Source of the DNA: Enterococcus_D entomosocium
GTDB taxonomy: Bacteria > Bacillota > Bacilli > Lactobacillales > Enterococcaceae
Strand: one strand, 5' to 3'
Assembly (NCBI RefSeq): GCF_030441895.1
Contig: NZ_JARJAS010000007.1
Length of the DNA stretch: 64,000 nt
Below are positions 25,236-34,531 of this stretch, piece by piece. The notes under the pieces are model-generated. The model did no database searches. It was not told the DNA's origin and worked only from the letters and a program-made list of their open reading frames with translations. Positions within the stretch are counted from its first letter, which is position 1, and every line of letters starts with the position of its first letter. A program made the position numbers and the translations under genes.

Positions 25236-25981
25236 CCTTTTGTTTCCTCGCGGACCTGCTGCACAATTGCCCGAGCGTTTTCTGGAAAATCGGTGATGAT
25301 CCCGGTCACCCCCAAAGCCAAGCAGGTGCGAATCGCCGCTTCTTCATTGACAGTCCACGGACGGATCGCAATCGGAAAATCAGTCAAGACCGTTGCTGTC
25401 TCTTGGACCCAGCGATAGGCCGGATGAATTCCTTCGATATACGGTCGGCTGAGCGCCAACGGTGGTTTGTCTTCCCCGCGTCCCATAATAAAATCAAGGA
25501 TCGCATCCGGTTCGATCGCATGCATCCGATCCAAAGTCTCGATATTGAAGGAACAATACCAATGAGTAAAAGGCCATTCTTGGCTATTCAATAAGTCGGA
25601 TACTTTGGCTTCGATTCCTTCATACTCATAATGATCGGTTTTTAATTCAATCGTCAAAATGCCACGATAATTCTTCGCTGCAAGTAAATCCAACACTTCT
25701 TTTAGCGTGGGGACTTTGGCGGCTTGGAATTCCTCAGAAAACCAGCTGCCGGCATTGAGTTCTTTTAGTTCAGCAACCGTCAGGTCACAGATCCGACCTT
25801 TGCCGTTGGTCGTTCGATCAACCGTTTCATCATGCATGACGATCAAGCCGCCATCTTTTGATAGATGCACATCTAACTCAATGATATCAGCTTTGACCCG
25901 CACCGCTTCCGCAAATGCCGGTAGCGTGTTTTCAGGTCGGTTGCCGCTACTCCCGCGGTGGGCAACGATTTGTACCATCAT
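25232..25981 (-). CDS. Glycerophosphodiester phosphodiesterase family protein
   Basis: A 249-residue cytosolic GDPD-type TIM barrel, releasing glycerol-3-phosphate from glycerophosphodiesters. HRGSSGNRPENTLPAF (7-22) with the catalytic His and Arg, ELDVHLSKDG and the second His in MHDETVDRTTNGKG are present. No signal peptide or membrane domain. GGAG 7 bases before the ATG. First gene of the operon; promoter TTGGTT-16-TAAAAT at 26033-26006. Substrates could include degraded lipids or teichoic acid. Confidence 0.92.
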   Translation of the reverse strand: MMVQIVAHRGSSGNRPENTLPAFAEAVRVKADIIELDVHLSKDGGLIVMHDETVDRTTNGKGRICDLTVAELKELNAGSWFSEEFQAAKVPTLKEVLDLLAAKNYRGILTIELKTDHYEYEGIEAKVSDLLNSQEWPFTHWYCSFNIETLDRMHAIEPDAILDFIMGRGEDKPPLALSRPYIEGIHPAYRWVQETATVLTDFPIAIRPWTVNEEAAIRTCLALGVTGIITDFPENARAIVQQVREETKG

Positions 25982-26005
25982 TCTTTCACTCCATTCTCAC
26001 TCTTT

Positions 26006-26033
26006 ATTTTACCATGGAATCTGCTAGAACCAA
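26006..26033 (-). promoter_or_regulatory. Promoter of the phosphodiesterase-miaA-hflX operon
   Basis: TTGGTT (26033-26028), 16 bases, TAAAAT (26011-26006). Confidence 0.5.
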
Positions 26034-26089
26034 AAAGCCTCTGTTTGTTTTGATCCTTTTAAGGGGACAGCGCTTTGTTTCGGTCAAAG

Positions 26090-26122
26090 AAAAACACTCT
26101 TACTATGATCGCAGTAAGAGTG
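26090..26122 (-). terminator. Terminator of the membrane-anchored protein gene
   Basis: CACTCTTACT / AGTAAGAGTG (26095-26104, 26113-26122), followed on the minus strand by TTTTTC. A second perfect 7-bp hairpin TTGGTTA/TAACCAA lies at 26164-26180 upstream of it. Confidence 0.75.
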
Positions 26123-26202
26123 TGTGTGATCAGTTGAAAAAGTGCAATCGTCGATACTATGGTTTGGTTACCTTAACCAAGGCGACCGACTGACCAGAAG
26201 AA

Positions 26203-26721
26203 TCAAATCGTTTTTGAAAAATAGGTCAACGGTTCGCTCGTCATGTTTTTCATTTGGTTTTTACGCTCATTGACCATTTCAACCAATTGATCAAGGAAAT
26301 TTTCCATAATGATCCGACCGCCTTTATACGTATACCCACCGATCTTAACGGTTTCCTCTGGCGACAAAATCACCCGACGTGTCCCGATTTTTTTGAAAAA
26401 TTCTTCCAAGAAAAAATTCGGTAGATAAAAACTATTTTGCGCCGCAAAAGATTGTAGATAGGCGAAATCATCGATGGTGATATAACAGTCATCAAAGGCA
26501 TCAAAGCTGACATACTCATCCATCAACATGACCCGTTTTTGTAGAATCTCACTGATTTTTTGATTCAATAAAACCAGCGTTTCGATTTCTTTGACTTTAT
26601 GCTCCAACAAACGGCGTTGTTTTTCTTTTTGTTCCTCATACCGAATGCGTAAATTAAAAATGATGGTTACTAACAATGCGCCCACTAAGACGCCAATCAA
26701 ACCTGCTATTGCTACTGCCAT
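26203..26721 (-). CDS. Membrane-anchored coiled-coil protein of unknown function
   Basis: A 172-residue protein with one N-terminal membrane helix (~residues 2-24), a charged coiled-coil (~25-60) and a C-terminal cytoplasmic domain with an aromatic acidic patch (FDAFDDCYITIDDFAYLQ). I do not recognise the family. ATG 26721 was preferred to ATG 26739 because AGGAAGGA lies 7 bases upstream, and the protein then begins straight at the membrane helix. Monocistronic, divergent from clpP. A structural or scaffold role is possible but unproven. Confidence 0.6.
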   Translation of the reverse strand: MAVAIAGLIGVLVGALLVTIIFNLRIRYEEQKEKQRRLLEHKVKEIETLVLLNQKISEILQKRVMLMDEYVSFDAFDDCYITIDDFAYLQSFAAQNSFYLPNFFLEEFFKKIGTRRVILSPEETVKIGGYTYKGGRIIMENFLDQLVEMVNERKNQMKNMTSEPLTYFSKTI

Positions 26722-26798
26722 TCTTCGATCCTTCCTCATTCCTTTTTTAATATTGTATCATATTTGAAAGTTTCGCAAAAAAGATAACGAACTTTTTA

Positions 26799-26815
26799 TT
26801 TGACCTTTCTTGACC
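26799..26815. promoter_or_regulatory. CtsR operator of clpP
   Basis: Minus strand GGTCAAGAAAGGTCAAA matches the CtsR heptad repeat RGTCAAANANRGTCAAA at 16 of 17 positions and covers the clpP -35 box. Confidence 0.85.
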
Positions 26816-26828
26816 TAATCGGTATACT
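26800..26828 (+). promoter_or_regulatory. clpP promoter
   Basis: TTGACC (26800-26805), 17 bases, TATACT (26823-26828), overlapped by the CtsR site. Confidence 0.8.
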
Positions 26829-26896
26829 ATCTCTTAGATATTGCGAAAACTTTATGCTAAACTATATCTATAACGATTTTTAGGAGGACTATCACT

Positions 26897-27487
<591 letters not shown>

Positions 27488-27495
27488 GCTTGCAT

Positions 27496-27529
27496 AAAAA
27501 GGTGTACGAAGCAATTCGTACACCTTTTT
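27496..27529 (+). terminator. clpP terminator (bidirectional)
   Basis: AAAAAGGTGTACGAA / TTCGTACACCTTTTT, a 15-base perfect stem around GCAA. Confidence 0.9.
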
Positions 27530-27547
27530 GCGTCTTTTGGTTCATCG

Positions 27548-28093
27548 TCAGACTTCGCCATATTGGCCTTGTTGGTAAGCATGCCCATTTTCCACGTAAT
27601 GCGTGATGTTTGCCTGATTTTTGGCGATCTCTTCTTCTGTCAACGGGCGGATCACTCGTGCCGGACGACCAAACGCCAACACATTAGGAGGAATGACGGT
27701 TCCTTCCGTCACTAACGAACCGGCACCTAACAAACTATTTTCGCCGATCACGGCATGATTCAAAACGATCGAGCTCATGCCGACCAGAGCCCCTTTTTTG
27801 ATGGTACAGCCATGGAGCATACACTGATGCCCAACAGTCACATCGTCTTCAACGATCGTCGGGGCATCGTGATCAACGTGGATGATCGTTCCATCTTGAA
27901 TATTGGTACGCGCGCCGATTTCGATTCGATTGGCATCGCCTCGAATCACTGCTTGAAACCAGACCGTACTATCTTTTCCTAGAGTCACGTTTCCTACGAT
28001 CGTCGCATTTTTTGCCACAAAACAAGGTGTCGCTTGCGGCGAGGCGGGCGAAACTGTTTTTTGGGTTTCATTCCCTGATTGTTCTTTGTCCAT
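27548..28093 (-). CDS. Gamma-carbonic anhydrase-like left-handed beta-helix protein
   Basis: A 181-residue hexapeptide-repeat protein of the YrdA/PaaY type. The repeats start near residue 25 (FVAKNATIVGNVTLGKDSTVW) and the three putative zinc histidines are visible in IIHVDHD and VGHQCMLHG. The start at ATG 28093 is supported by AAGGAG 7 bases upstream; the longer frame from 28168 lacks one. About 20 extra polar N-terminal residues precede the helix. Activity may be carbonic anhydrase or acyl transfer; unknown here. Confidence 0.8.
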   Translation of the reverse strand: MDKEQSGNETQKTVSPASPQATPCFVAKNATIVGNVTLGKDSTVWFQAVIRGDANRIEIGARTNIQDGTIIHVDHDAPTIVEDDVTVGHQCMLHGCTIKKGALVGMSSIVLNHAVIGENSLLGAGSLVTEGTVIPPNVLAFGRPARVIRPLTEEEIAKNQANITHYVENGHAYQQGQYGEV

Positions 28094-28165
28094 CAACTTC
28101 TCCTTCCAATCCATAAAGGGATCTGCGCTTTCTTTTTTCACTATAGCACCACCCTTGCTACAATG

Positions 28166-28199
28166 CAAAAAGAGCGCCAGTCAGACTGGACGCTCTTTT
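28166..28199 (-). terminator. Terminator of the ABC exporter operon
   Basis: AAAAGAGCGxCAGT / ACTGGxCGCTCTTTT with a T-run on the minus strand. Confidence 0.85.
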
Positions 28200-28203
28200 C
28201 GGC

Positions 28204-29961
28204 TTACTCGGCTTCTTCTGAAAATTGACTTTGATACAGTTGGCTATAAAAGCCGCCAGCTGCCAACAAGGTCTCGTGATTGCCTTTTTCAATGATCGAC
28301 CCTTGATCCATCACTAAGATCAGATCCGCTTCACGAATCGTTGACAAACGATGGGCGATCACAAAGCTGGTACGACCTTCCATCACTTTATCCATTGCTT
28401 TTTGAATCAGCGCTTCTAAGCGGGTATCTACCGAACTGGTGGCTTCATCGAGAATCAAAATCTTCGGATCAGAGATGACTGCCCGGGCGATGGTCAACAA
28501 TTGTTTTTGTCCCAAAGAGACATTGTCGCCTTCAGAATTGATGATCATCTCGTAGCCATCTGGCATCGTACGAATGAAGTGATCCACATTGGCGGTTTTC
28601 GCTGCATCAACGACTTCATAATCGGTGGCATCTAATTTCCCAAAGCGAATGTTATCGCCGATCGTGCCTTCATACAACCACGCATCTTGTAAAACCATCC
28701 CAAACAGTGAGCGGACATCGTGACGTTCCATCTTCTTCGTGTCGATGCCGTCGATCTTGATGGCCCCTTCATTGACATCATAAAAACGCATCAACAAATT
28801 GATCAAGGTTGTTTTCCCAGCACCTGTTGGTCCAACGATCGCCACAGTTTGTCCAGCTTTGACTTCAAAGTTCAAGTCTTTGATCAATGGTTTTTTCGGA
28901 TCATAGGCAAAGCCGACATGTTCAAAGGTCACGTCGCCTCTGATTTGTTCCGGCAATTGGATATCGGTTCGATTGACTGGCTCTTCTTCCTCATCTAAGA
29001 TTTCAAAGACCCGTTTTGCTGCTGCTGAGGCACTTTGCAAGACGGAAGACAACTGGGTAATGTTCCCCATTGGCTGACTGACTTGCCAAATGTATTGAAT
29101 GAACGCTTGCAGCTGACCAACAACGATCACGCCGCTGATCACGTAAAAACTACCCATGACTGCCATTGCGATATAGGTAAAGTAAGCAGTCATTTGCACC
29201 AGTGGCATCATCAATCCTGACACAAAGGCAGAACGAAAGCCATAATAGCGCAACTGGTGGTTAACGTTTTTAAACCCTTCAAGTGTTTGCTTTTCCCGTC
29301 CATACACTTTCAACACACTGAATCCAGTCATGTTTTCTTGTACGTAGCCGTTCAGATCTCCTAACGCATTTTGCATGCCTTGGAAGTCCTTTTGCGACTT
29401 TTTGACGATTGTGCGAGAAATCAATAAGGAGGCTGGGATCATGATCAATGAAACCAATGCCATGTAAGTATTGATATAAAACATCATAGAAACCGCCATA
29501 ATGATTCCTAAGAAGGCATTGACGATCCCGATCAAGGCTTGCTGCATCGCACCGCTGACGGCATCCACGTCATTGGTCACCCTTGACAGGATATTCCCTT
29601 GCTGGTTGCGGTCGAAGTAAGAAACGGGCAGACGATTGATTTTTTCTTCAATGTCTTGCCGCAAATCTCGCATCGCAGATTGGACAACGTTGGTGATCAG
29701 CAGCCCTGACATCAATTGTGAGAAACAGTAACCGACACCAACGACTGCGATCCAGATCAAGCAAAGGATCACGTAATCAAAATTAACGCCTTCGCCTGCA
29801 GCGATGTTGCGGCTGATCTCTGTCGTCGGCAATCCAGAAACATACGGCATTGCCGCATTGAAGCCGACGGTTGCAACTGTAAACAGCAAGACTAGGATAA
29901 ATTGTACTTTGTATGGTTTGATGTAAGCACCTAACCGTTTTAAAGAAGAGATTGCTTTCAT
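28204..29961 (-). CDS. ABC exporter half-transporter, catalytically intact subunit
   Basis: A 585-residue type IV half-transporter: six membrane helices (~20-310) and an ATPase domain with Walker A GPTGAGKTT (~383), a deviating signature VSLGQKQ instead of LSGGQ, and Walker B ILILDEATS with the catalytic Glu. ATG 29961 was chosen for GAGGAG 8 bases upstream and the 4-base overlap with the partner gene. Heterodimeric multidrug exporters of this layout (LmrCD, EfrAB, YheIH, TM287/288) pair one normal and one degenerate site. Substrate is unknown. Confidence 0.9.
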   Translation of the reverse strand: MKAISSLKRLGAYIKPYKVQFILVLLFTVATVGFNAAMPYVSGLPTTEISRNIAAGEGVNFDYVILCLIWIAVVGVGYCFSQLMSGLLITNVVQSAMRDLRQDIEEKINRLPVSYFDRNQQGNILSRVTNDVDAVSGAMQQALIGIVNAFLGIIMAVSMMFYINTYMALVSLIMIPASLLISRTIVKKSQKDFQGMQNALGDLNGYVQENMTGFSVLKVYGREKQTLEGFKNVNHQLRYYGFRSAFVSGLMMPLVQMTAYFTYIAMAVMGSFYVISGVIVVGQLQAFIQYIWQVSQPMGNITQLSSVLQSASAAAKRVFEILDEEEEPVNRTDIQLPEQIRGDVTFEHVGFAYDPKKPLIKDLNFEVKAGQTVAIVGPTGAGKTTLINLLMRFYDVNEGAIKIDGIDTKKMERHDVRSLFGMVLQDAWLYEGTIGDNIRFGKLDATDYEVVDAAKTANVDHFIRTMPDGYEMIINSEGDNVSLGQKQLLTIARAVISDPKILILDEATSSVDTRLEALIQKAMDKVMEGRTSFVIAHRLSTIREADLILVMDQGSIIEKGNHETLLAAGGFYSQLYQSQFSEEAE

Positions 29962-31691
29962 TGTGCCAACTCCTCCTCTGATAATTGTGACGCCGCAATG
30001 TCGTAGTATACTGGACAAGTTTGCAGCAGTTCTTTGTGGGTCCCGATCCCAACCACATCGCCTTCATTCAAGACGATGATCTTATCGGCATTCATGATCG
30101 TTCCTACTCGTTGAGCAACGATCAAAACGGTCGATTCCGTGGTTTCTTTTTTCAAGCGTGCCCGTAATTTTGCATCCGTTTGGTAATCCAATGCAGAAAA
30201 ACTATCATCAAAAATATAGATCTCTGGTTGGCGAATCACCGCACGGGCAATCGCTAGACGTTGTTTTTGTCCGCCAGAGAAGTTGCTTCCGCCTTCTGCC
30301 AAATGAGCATCAAAGCCATCTGGTGTGCGAGAAATGAAATCGGCCGCTTGCGCAATCTCGGCTGCTCGTTCCAGCTCTGCTTGCGTGGCATCTTCTTTCC
30401 CATAGCGCAGATTTTCTGCGATCGTCCCTGTAAATAGCAACGCTTTTTGAGGGATAAAACCGATCTTATTACGCAATGTCGTTAAACTGTAATCCCGAAC
30501 GTCAACGCCATCCACCAAAACTTGGCCTTCACTGACGTCGTAAAAACGCGGAATCAATTGGATCAAGGTCGATTTCCCGCTCCCGGTACTACCGATAAAC
30601 GCCACAGTTTCACCTGGTGAAGCGGTAAAGCTAACATTACGAATCACTGGACTTTGCGCATGTCCCGGATAAGCAAAGGTAACATTTTTAAATTCCAAGA
30701 AACCTTTTGTCTTAGTTTCTGTCACTGGCTGTTCTGGCTCTTTGATTTCAGAAGTCGCATCTAACGCTTCTTGGATTCGGCGAGCAGAAACGGCCGCTCG
30801 TGGATACATCGTAAAGACGGTCGCAAACAGCATAAAAGAAAACAGCGCATGGAAGATGTATTCGATAAACGCAATCAAGTCACCGACTTGCAGTTGCCCT
30901 TGATCGATTTGAATACTTCCCGTCCAAATAATCAAGATCATCACGATATTGAATAAGAAGAAAAAGCCCGGTTGTGCCGTTGCCATCAAGCGAAACAAGC
31001 TGCGAGAACTAGACGCATAGGCTTGGTTGACTTTGCCAAAGCGTTTTTCTTCAAATTTTTCATTGACGAAGGCACGGATCACTCGTAAACCAGAGAGATT
31101 TTCCCGCAAAATGCCATTGATTTTATCTAGATTGGCTTGTTGCTTGGTGGATAATGGTTCCGAGATTTTGGCAATGGCGATGACTGCCATCAGCAATATC
31201 GGCAATGCCCCCAAAACATACAACCCTAGTTGTGTACTTGTCCGCATGACCATGTACAAGCTGACCACAAACATCATGGGTGTCATCAAACCCGTCCGTA
31301 AGATGCTTTGCATAAACAGCATGATTTGATACGCATCATTGGTCACACGGGTGATCAATGATGAAACCCCGATTTTTTCATATTCAGTATGTGAATAGCC
31401 TTGGACTTTTTCAAAAAGATCGTCACGAATATCTGCCACAATGTTAGTGGTGATACGTGACGTGAAATAGCCTAACAAAATGTTCATCGTGATCCCCACA
31501 ATGGTGATCGCGATCATCGCCGCACCCATTTTCCATATGTAGTCGCGATCACCAGCGGCGATCCCTTTGTCGATCATTCTTGCCAATAACGTCGGCAAAC
31601 CTAATTCAATCAAAATAAAACCAAAAACACAGATGAAATTAAAAACCAGCAGTTTTTTGTTTCTCATCGTGTAGTGCCACATTAATTTCAA
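29958..31691 (-). CDS. ABC exporter half-transporter, subunit with degenerate Walker B
   Basis: A 577-residue partner of the next gene: six membrane helices (~10-300), Walker A GSTGSGKST, a canonical FSGGQ signature, but Walker B IYIFDDSFSALD, where Asp replaces the catalytic Glu. Its normal signature works with the Walker A of the partner, and its own site should hydrolyse poorly, the classic heterodimer asymmetry. First gene of the pair; AAGGAGGGG lies ~15 bases upstream of the ATG. The promoter has a palindrome in its spacer (31732-31747). Confidence 0.9.
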   Translation of the reverse strand: MKLMWHYTMRNKKLLVFNFICVFGFILIELGLPTLLARMIDKGIAAGDRDYIWKMGAAMIAITIVGITMNILLGYFTSRITTNIVADIRDDLFEKVQGYSHTEYEKIGVSSLITRVTNDAYQIMLFMQSILRTGLMTPMMFVVSLYMVMRTSTQLGLYVLGALPILLMAVIAIAKISEPLSTKQQANLDKINGILRENLSGLRVIRAFVNEKFEEKRFGKVNQAYASSSRSLFRLMATAQPGFFFLFNIVMILIIWTGSIQIDQGQLQVGDLIAFIEYIFHALFSFMLFATVFTMYPRAAVSARRIQEALDATSEIKEPEQPVTETKTKGFLEFKNVTFAYPGHAQSPVIRNVSFTASPGETVAFIGSTGSGKSTLIQLIPRFYDVSEGQVLVDGVDVRDYSLTTLRNKIGFIPQKALLFTGTIAENLRYGKEDATQAELERAAEIAQAADFISRTPDGFDAHLAEGGSNFSGGQKQRLAIARAVIRQPEIYIFDDSFSALDYQTDAKLRARLKKETTESTVLIVAQRVGTIMNADKIIVLNEGDVVGIGTHKELLQTCPVYYDIAASQLSEEELAQ

Positions 31692-31723
31692 AAAATCCCC
31701 TCCTTTTTTACTTCATTACTTCT

Positions 31724-31752
31724 ACTATAGCATAGGAATATTCTTATTGTAA
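31724..31752 (-). promoter_or_regulatory. ABC exporter promoter with a palindrome in the spacer
   Basis: TTACAA (31752-31747), 17 bases, TATAGT (31729-31724). The imperfect palindrome ATAGGAATATTCTTAT (31732-31747) almost fills the spacer, where MarR- or MerR-type regulators often bind. Confidence 0.5.
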
Positions 31753-31858
31753 TGCACTTTCAACGAAAAAAAGCAAACTTCGGAAATAGTCGTTTCATTT
31801 TCTTTCAGTAAGCCTTTTCAAAAATGACGTGTTTCTATACTTATTCGTTTTTCTGTGA

Positions 31859-31864
31859 TAAACT
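31859..31864 (+). promoter_or_regulatory. Extended -10 of rpoY-rnjA
   Basis: TGaTAAACT with a weak -35. It leaves a ~225-base leader before rpoY containing an AGGCTT...AAGCCT pairing, possibly relevant to RNase J autocontrol. Nothing else is evident in the 402-base gap 31692-32093. Confidence 0.35.
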
Positions 31865-32093
31865 AGGGATACTTGTAGTGGAACGACTTACAAACCCGGT
31901 GAATTTTTTATGACGACATTTGGAAAGCAAAGACGAGGCTTTCTCTTTTTTCTCACAACGATTGTCTGAAAAAAGCATGCAACGGCTCTCGAAGCCTTCT
32001 TTTCAGGTCACTTTATTCGGACCTCGATTTTGTGATGCAGCGAATTCATCAACCAAATAGACTACTGCGAAAAGCAGATAAAGGAGAAAAGAT

Positions 32094-32306
32094 ATGATTT
32101 ACAAAATTTATTACCAAGAAACAAAAGACCGCAACCCAAAGAGAGAACAAACCCACTCTTTGTACATTGAAGCAGACGATGCAGTGATCGCACGCCGTCT
32201 AGTGGAACAAAATACCCCATACAACATCGAGTTCGTTCAAGAACTAGATGAAAAACATTTAGCTTACGAAAAAGAAAACGCTGATTTCAAATTAGCGGAG
32301 TTTTAA
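32094..32306 (+). CDS. rpoY: RNA polymerase epsilon subunit
   Basis: A 70-residue protein of the RpoY (YkzG, DUF1447) family, a small Firmicute RNA polymerase subunit. It opens MIYKIYYQETKDRNPKREQT and has the expected ERTHSLYIEA-like and NIEFVQELDEKHLAYE segments. AAGGAG lies 8 bases before the ATG. It is followed after 1 base by rnjA, the conserved rpoY-rnjA arrangement. Confidence 0.95.
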   Translation: MIYKIYYQETKDRNPKREQTHSLYIEADDAVIARRLVEQNTPYNIEFVQELDEKHLAYEKENADFKLAEF

Positions 32307-32307
32307 G

Positions 32308-33987
32308 ATGAAAGTTTCGCTGAAAAATAATGAGACCGGCGTATTCGGCGTCGGTGGACTTGGCGAAATCGGAAAAAACTGTTATGGGGTTCAATTCCAA
32401 GATGAGATCATCTTAATTGACGCGGGAATCAAATTCCCCGAAGATGAACTGCTTGGGATCGACTATGTCATTTCCGATTATAGCTACATCGTTCAAAATT
32501 TACCGAAAGTCAAAGGCTTGATCGTTACTCATGGTCACGAAGACCATATTGGCGGAATCCCTTACTTGTTGCGGGAAGCCAATATTCCAATCTATGCGGG
32601 ACCATTGGCACTTGCTTTGATCACCAACAAATTAGATGAGCATGGCTTATTGCGGGACGCGGAATTACACGAAATCAATGAAGATACGGTGATTCGTTTC
32701 CGTAAAACGTCCATCAGCTTCTTCCGAACGACCCACAGTATCCCTGATGCTTTAGGTGTCGTTGTCAAAACGCCTTCTGGCAATATCGTCGCAACTGGCG
32801 ATTTCAAGTTTGACTTTACGCCTGTGGGCGAACCAGCAAACTTGCACAAAATGGCAAAAATTGGTGAAGAAGGCGTCCTTTGCCTCCTTTCCGATAGTAC
32901 CAATGCAGAAATTCCAACCTTTACCAAATCAGAAAAAACGATCGGCAGCTCGATTCAAAAGATTTTTGAAAAAATCGATGGTCGGATCATTTTTGCCAGC
33001 TTTGCTTCCAATATTTTCCGGCTCCAACAAGCTGCAGATGCGGCGGTTGCGACTGGACGTAAAATCGCCGTTTTTGGACGCAGTATGGAAAATGCGATCG
33101 TCAACGGACAGCGCCTTGGCTATATCAAGGTGCCAGATGGTACATTTGTGGAATCTCATGAGATCAATCGTTTGCCTGCAAATGAAACGATGATCCTTTG
33201 TACGGGTTCTCAAGGAGAGCCGATGGCTGCTTTGAGCCGGATTGCCAACGGGACTCACCGTCAAATCCAAATTCACCCAGATGATACCGTGATTTTCTCA
33301 AGCTCACCGATTCCAGGAAATACCACGAGTGTCAATCAGCTGATCAACTTGCTGTTGGAAGCTGGCGCAAACGTGATCCATGGCAAATTGAACAACATCC
33401 ATACTTCTGGTCATGGTGGCCAAGAAGAACAAAAACTGATGTTGCGTCTAATGAAGCCAAAATTCTTTATGCCTGTCCACGGGGAATTTCGGATGCTGAA
33501 CATCCACACCCAGTTGGCACAAGATGTCGGTGTACCAAAAGAAAATTGTTTCATTATGGAAAATGGTGACATGTTGGCCTTAACAGCGGATACCGCTCGC
33601 TTGGCTGGTCATTTCAATGCCAATGATGTTTATGTTGACGGCAGCGGTATCGGTGATATCGGAAATGTCGTCTTACGAGATCGTCGTATTCTTTCAGAAG
33701 AAGGCCTCGTCTTAGCGGTAGCGACAGTCGATGTGGCGAAGAAAGAAGTTCTTGCTGGACCAGATATTCTTTCTCGTGGGTTTGTTTACATGCGGGAATC
33801 CGGCGAGATGATCAACGAAGCCCAACAAATTCTCTTCCGTGCGTTGCGAGAAGTCTTGAACCAACCAGACCCAACAGAACACAAATTAAGAGAAGCGATG
33901 TCATCGGCGTTACAGCCATTCCTATTTGAAAAAACCGAGCGTCATCCAATGATCCTTTCAATGATCATGACACCGGATGATTTATAG
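32308..33987 (+). CDS. rnjA: Ribonuclease J1
   Basis: A 559-residue RNase J of the beta-CASP metallo-beta-lactamase family, acting as 5'-3' exonuclease and endonuclease in mRNA turnover. The zinc motif HGHEDHIGG is at residues 75-83; further ligands are in TTHSIPDALG and GDFKFD; the beta-CASP domain carries the GSQGEP and HTSGHGG motifs. The C-terminal domain is complete. GCGGAG lies 9 bases before the ATG, within the end of rpoY. Confidence 0.97.
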   Translation: MKVSLKNNETGVFGVGGLGEIGKNCYGVQFQDEIILIDAGIKFPEDELLGIDYVISDYSYIVQNLPKVKGLIVTHGHEDHIGGIPYLLREANIPIYAGPLALALITNKLDEHGLLRDAELHEINEDTVIRFRKTSISFFRTTHSIPDALGVVVKTPSGNIVATGDFKFDFTPVGEPANLHKMAKIGEEGVLCLLSDSTNAEIPTFTKSEKTIGSSIQKIFEKIDGRIIFASFASNIFRLQQAADAAVATGRKIAVFGRSMENAIVNGQRLGYIKVPDGTFVESHEINRLPANETMILCTGSQGEPMAALSRIANGTHRQIQIHPDDTVIFSSSPIPGNTTSVNQLINLLLEAGANVIHGKLNNIHTSGHGGQEEQKLMLRLMKPKFFMPVHGEFRMLNIHTQLAQDVGVPKENCFIMENGDMLALTADTARLAGHFNANDVYVDGSGIGDIGNVVLRDRRILSEEGLVLAVATVDVAKKEVLAGPDILSRGFVYMRESGEMINEAQQILFRALREVLNQPDPTEHKLREAMSSALQPFLFEKTERHPMILSMIMTPDDL

Positions 33988-33999
33988 TCTCACATGCAA

Positions 34000-34039
34000 G
34001 GGGAGTTCTCAGGTTACTGGGAACTCCCCTTTTTCCTTT
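34000..34039 (+). terminator. rnjA terminator
   Basis: GGGGAGTTC / GAACTCCCC with a TTTTTCCTTTCC tail. Confidence 0.9.
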
Positions 34040-34053
34040 CCGTTGCAAAAAGC

Positions 34054-34085
34054 AAAAAAAAGACCATCGAATCGATGGTCTTTTG
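34054..34085 (-). terminator. Cold-shock gene terminator
   Basis: AAAAGACCATCGA / TCGATGGTCTTTT with a T-run on the minus strand, ~46 bases after the stop codon. Confidence 0.85.
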
Positions 34086-34130
34086 GGTTTTTGATTTCAA
34101 AGTGCTCTTACTGGCAGTTTGTTTGAAAGC

Positions 34131-34331
34131 TTACGCTTTGTTTACGTTAACTGCTTGAGGTCCACGATCAGAATCTTCCACGTCGAAAGTTACTGCTTGA
34201 CCTTCTTCTAAAGTTTTGAATCCTTCACCTTGGATCGCTGAAAAGTGTACAAATACGTCTGTACCGTCTTCGCGAGAGATAAAACCAAACCCTTTTTCAG
34301 CATTGAACCATTTTACTGTACCTTGTTCCAT
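34131..34331 (-). CDS. Cold-shock protein (CspA family)
   Basis: A 66-residue CSD protein with RNP1 KGFGFIS and RNP2 VFVHFSA, an RNA chaperone. GAGGAGG lies 9 bases upstream of the ATG. The promoter (34444-34472) gives a leader of ~105 bases, as usual for thermally regulated csp mRNAs. Monocistronic. Which csp paralogue it is cannot be told from this window. Confidence 0.96.
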   Translation of the reverse strand: MEQGTVKWFNAEKGFGFISREDGTDVFVHFSAIQGEGFKTLEEGQAVTFDVEDSDRGPQAVNVNKA

Positions 34332-34443
34332 TATAAAAAAACCTCCTCGTGCATAAGCACTTAATTATGTGTAACATTGCCTTTGTGCGATAGAGGCCTA
34401 ACGTGCGTTTCAACATCTATTCAGCAAACAAAATTACAATAAT

Positions 34444-34472
34444 ATTTTACACTTGCCCGTATTTTTTTGCAA
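34444..34472 (-). promoter_or_regulatory. Cold-shock gene promoter
   Basis: TTGCAA (34472-34467), 17 bases, TAAAAT (34449-34444). Confidence 0.6.
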
Positions 34473-34531
34473 GACAGACGATTAGACAATTCACCTTTAT
34501 TTTTAATAATGTTCGCAAATTAGCCGTTGTG

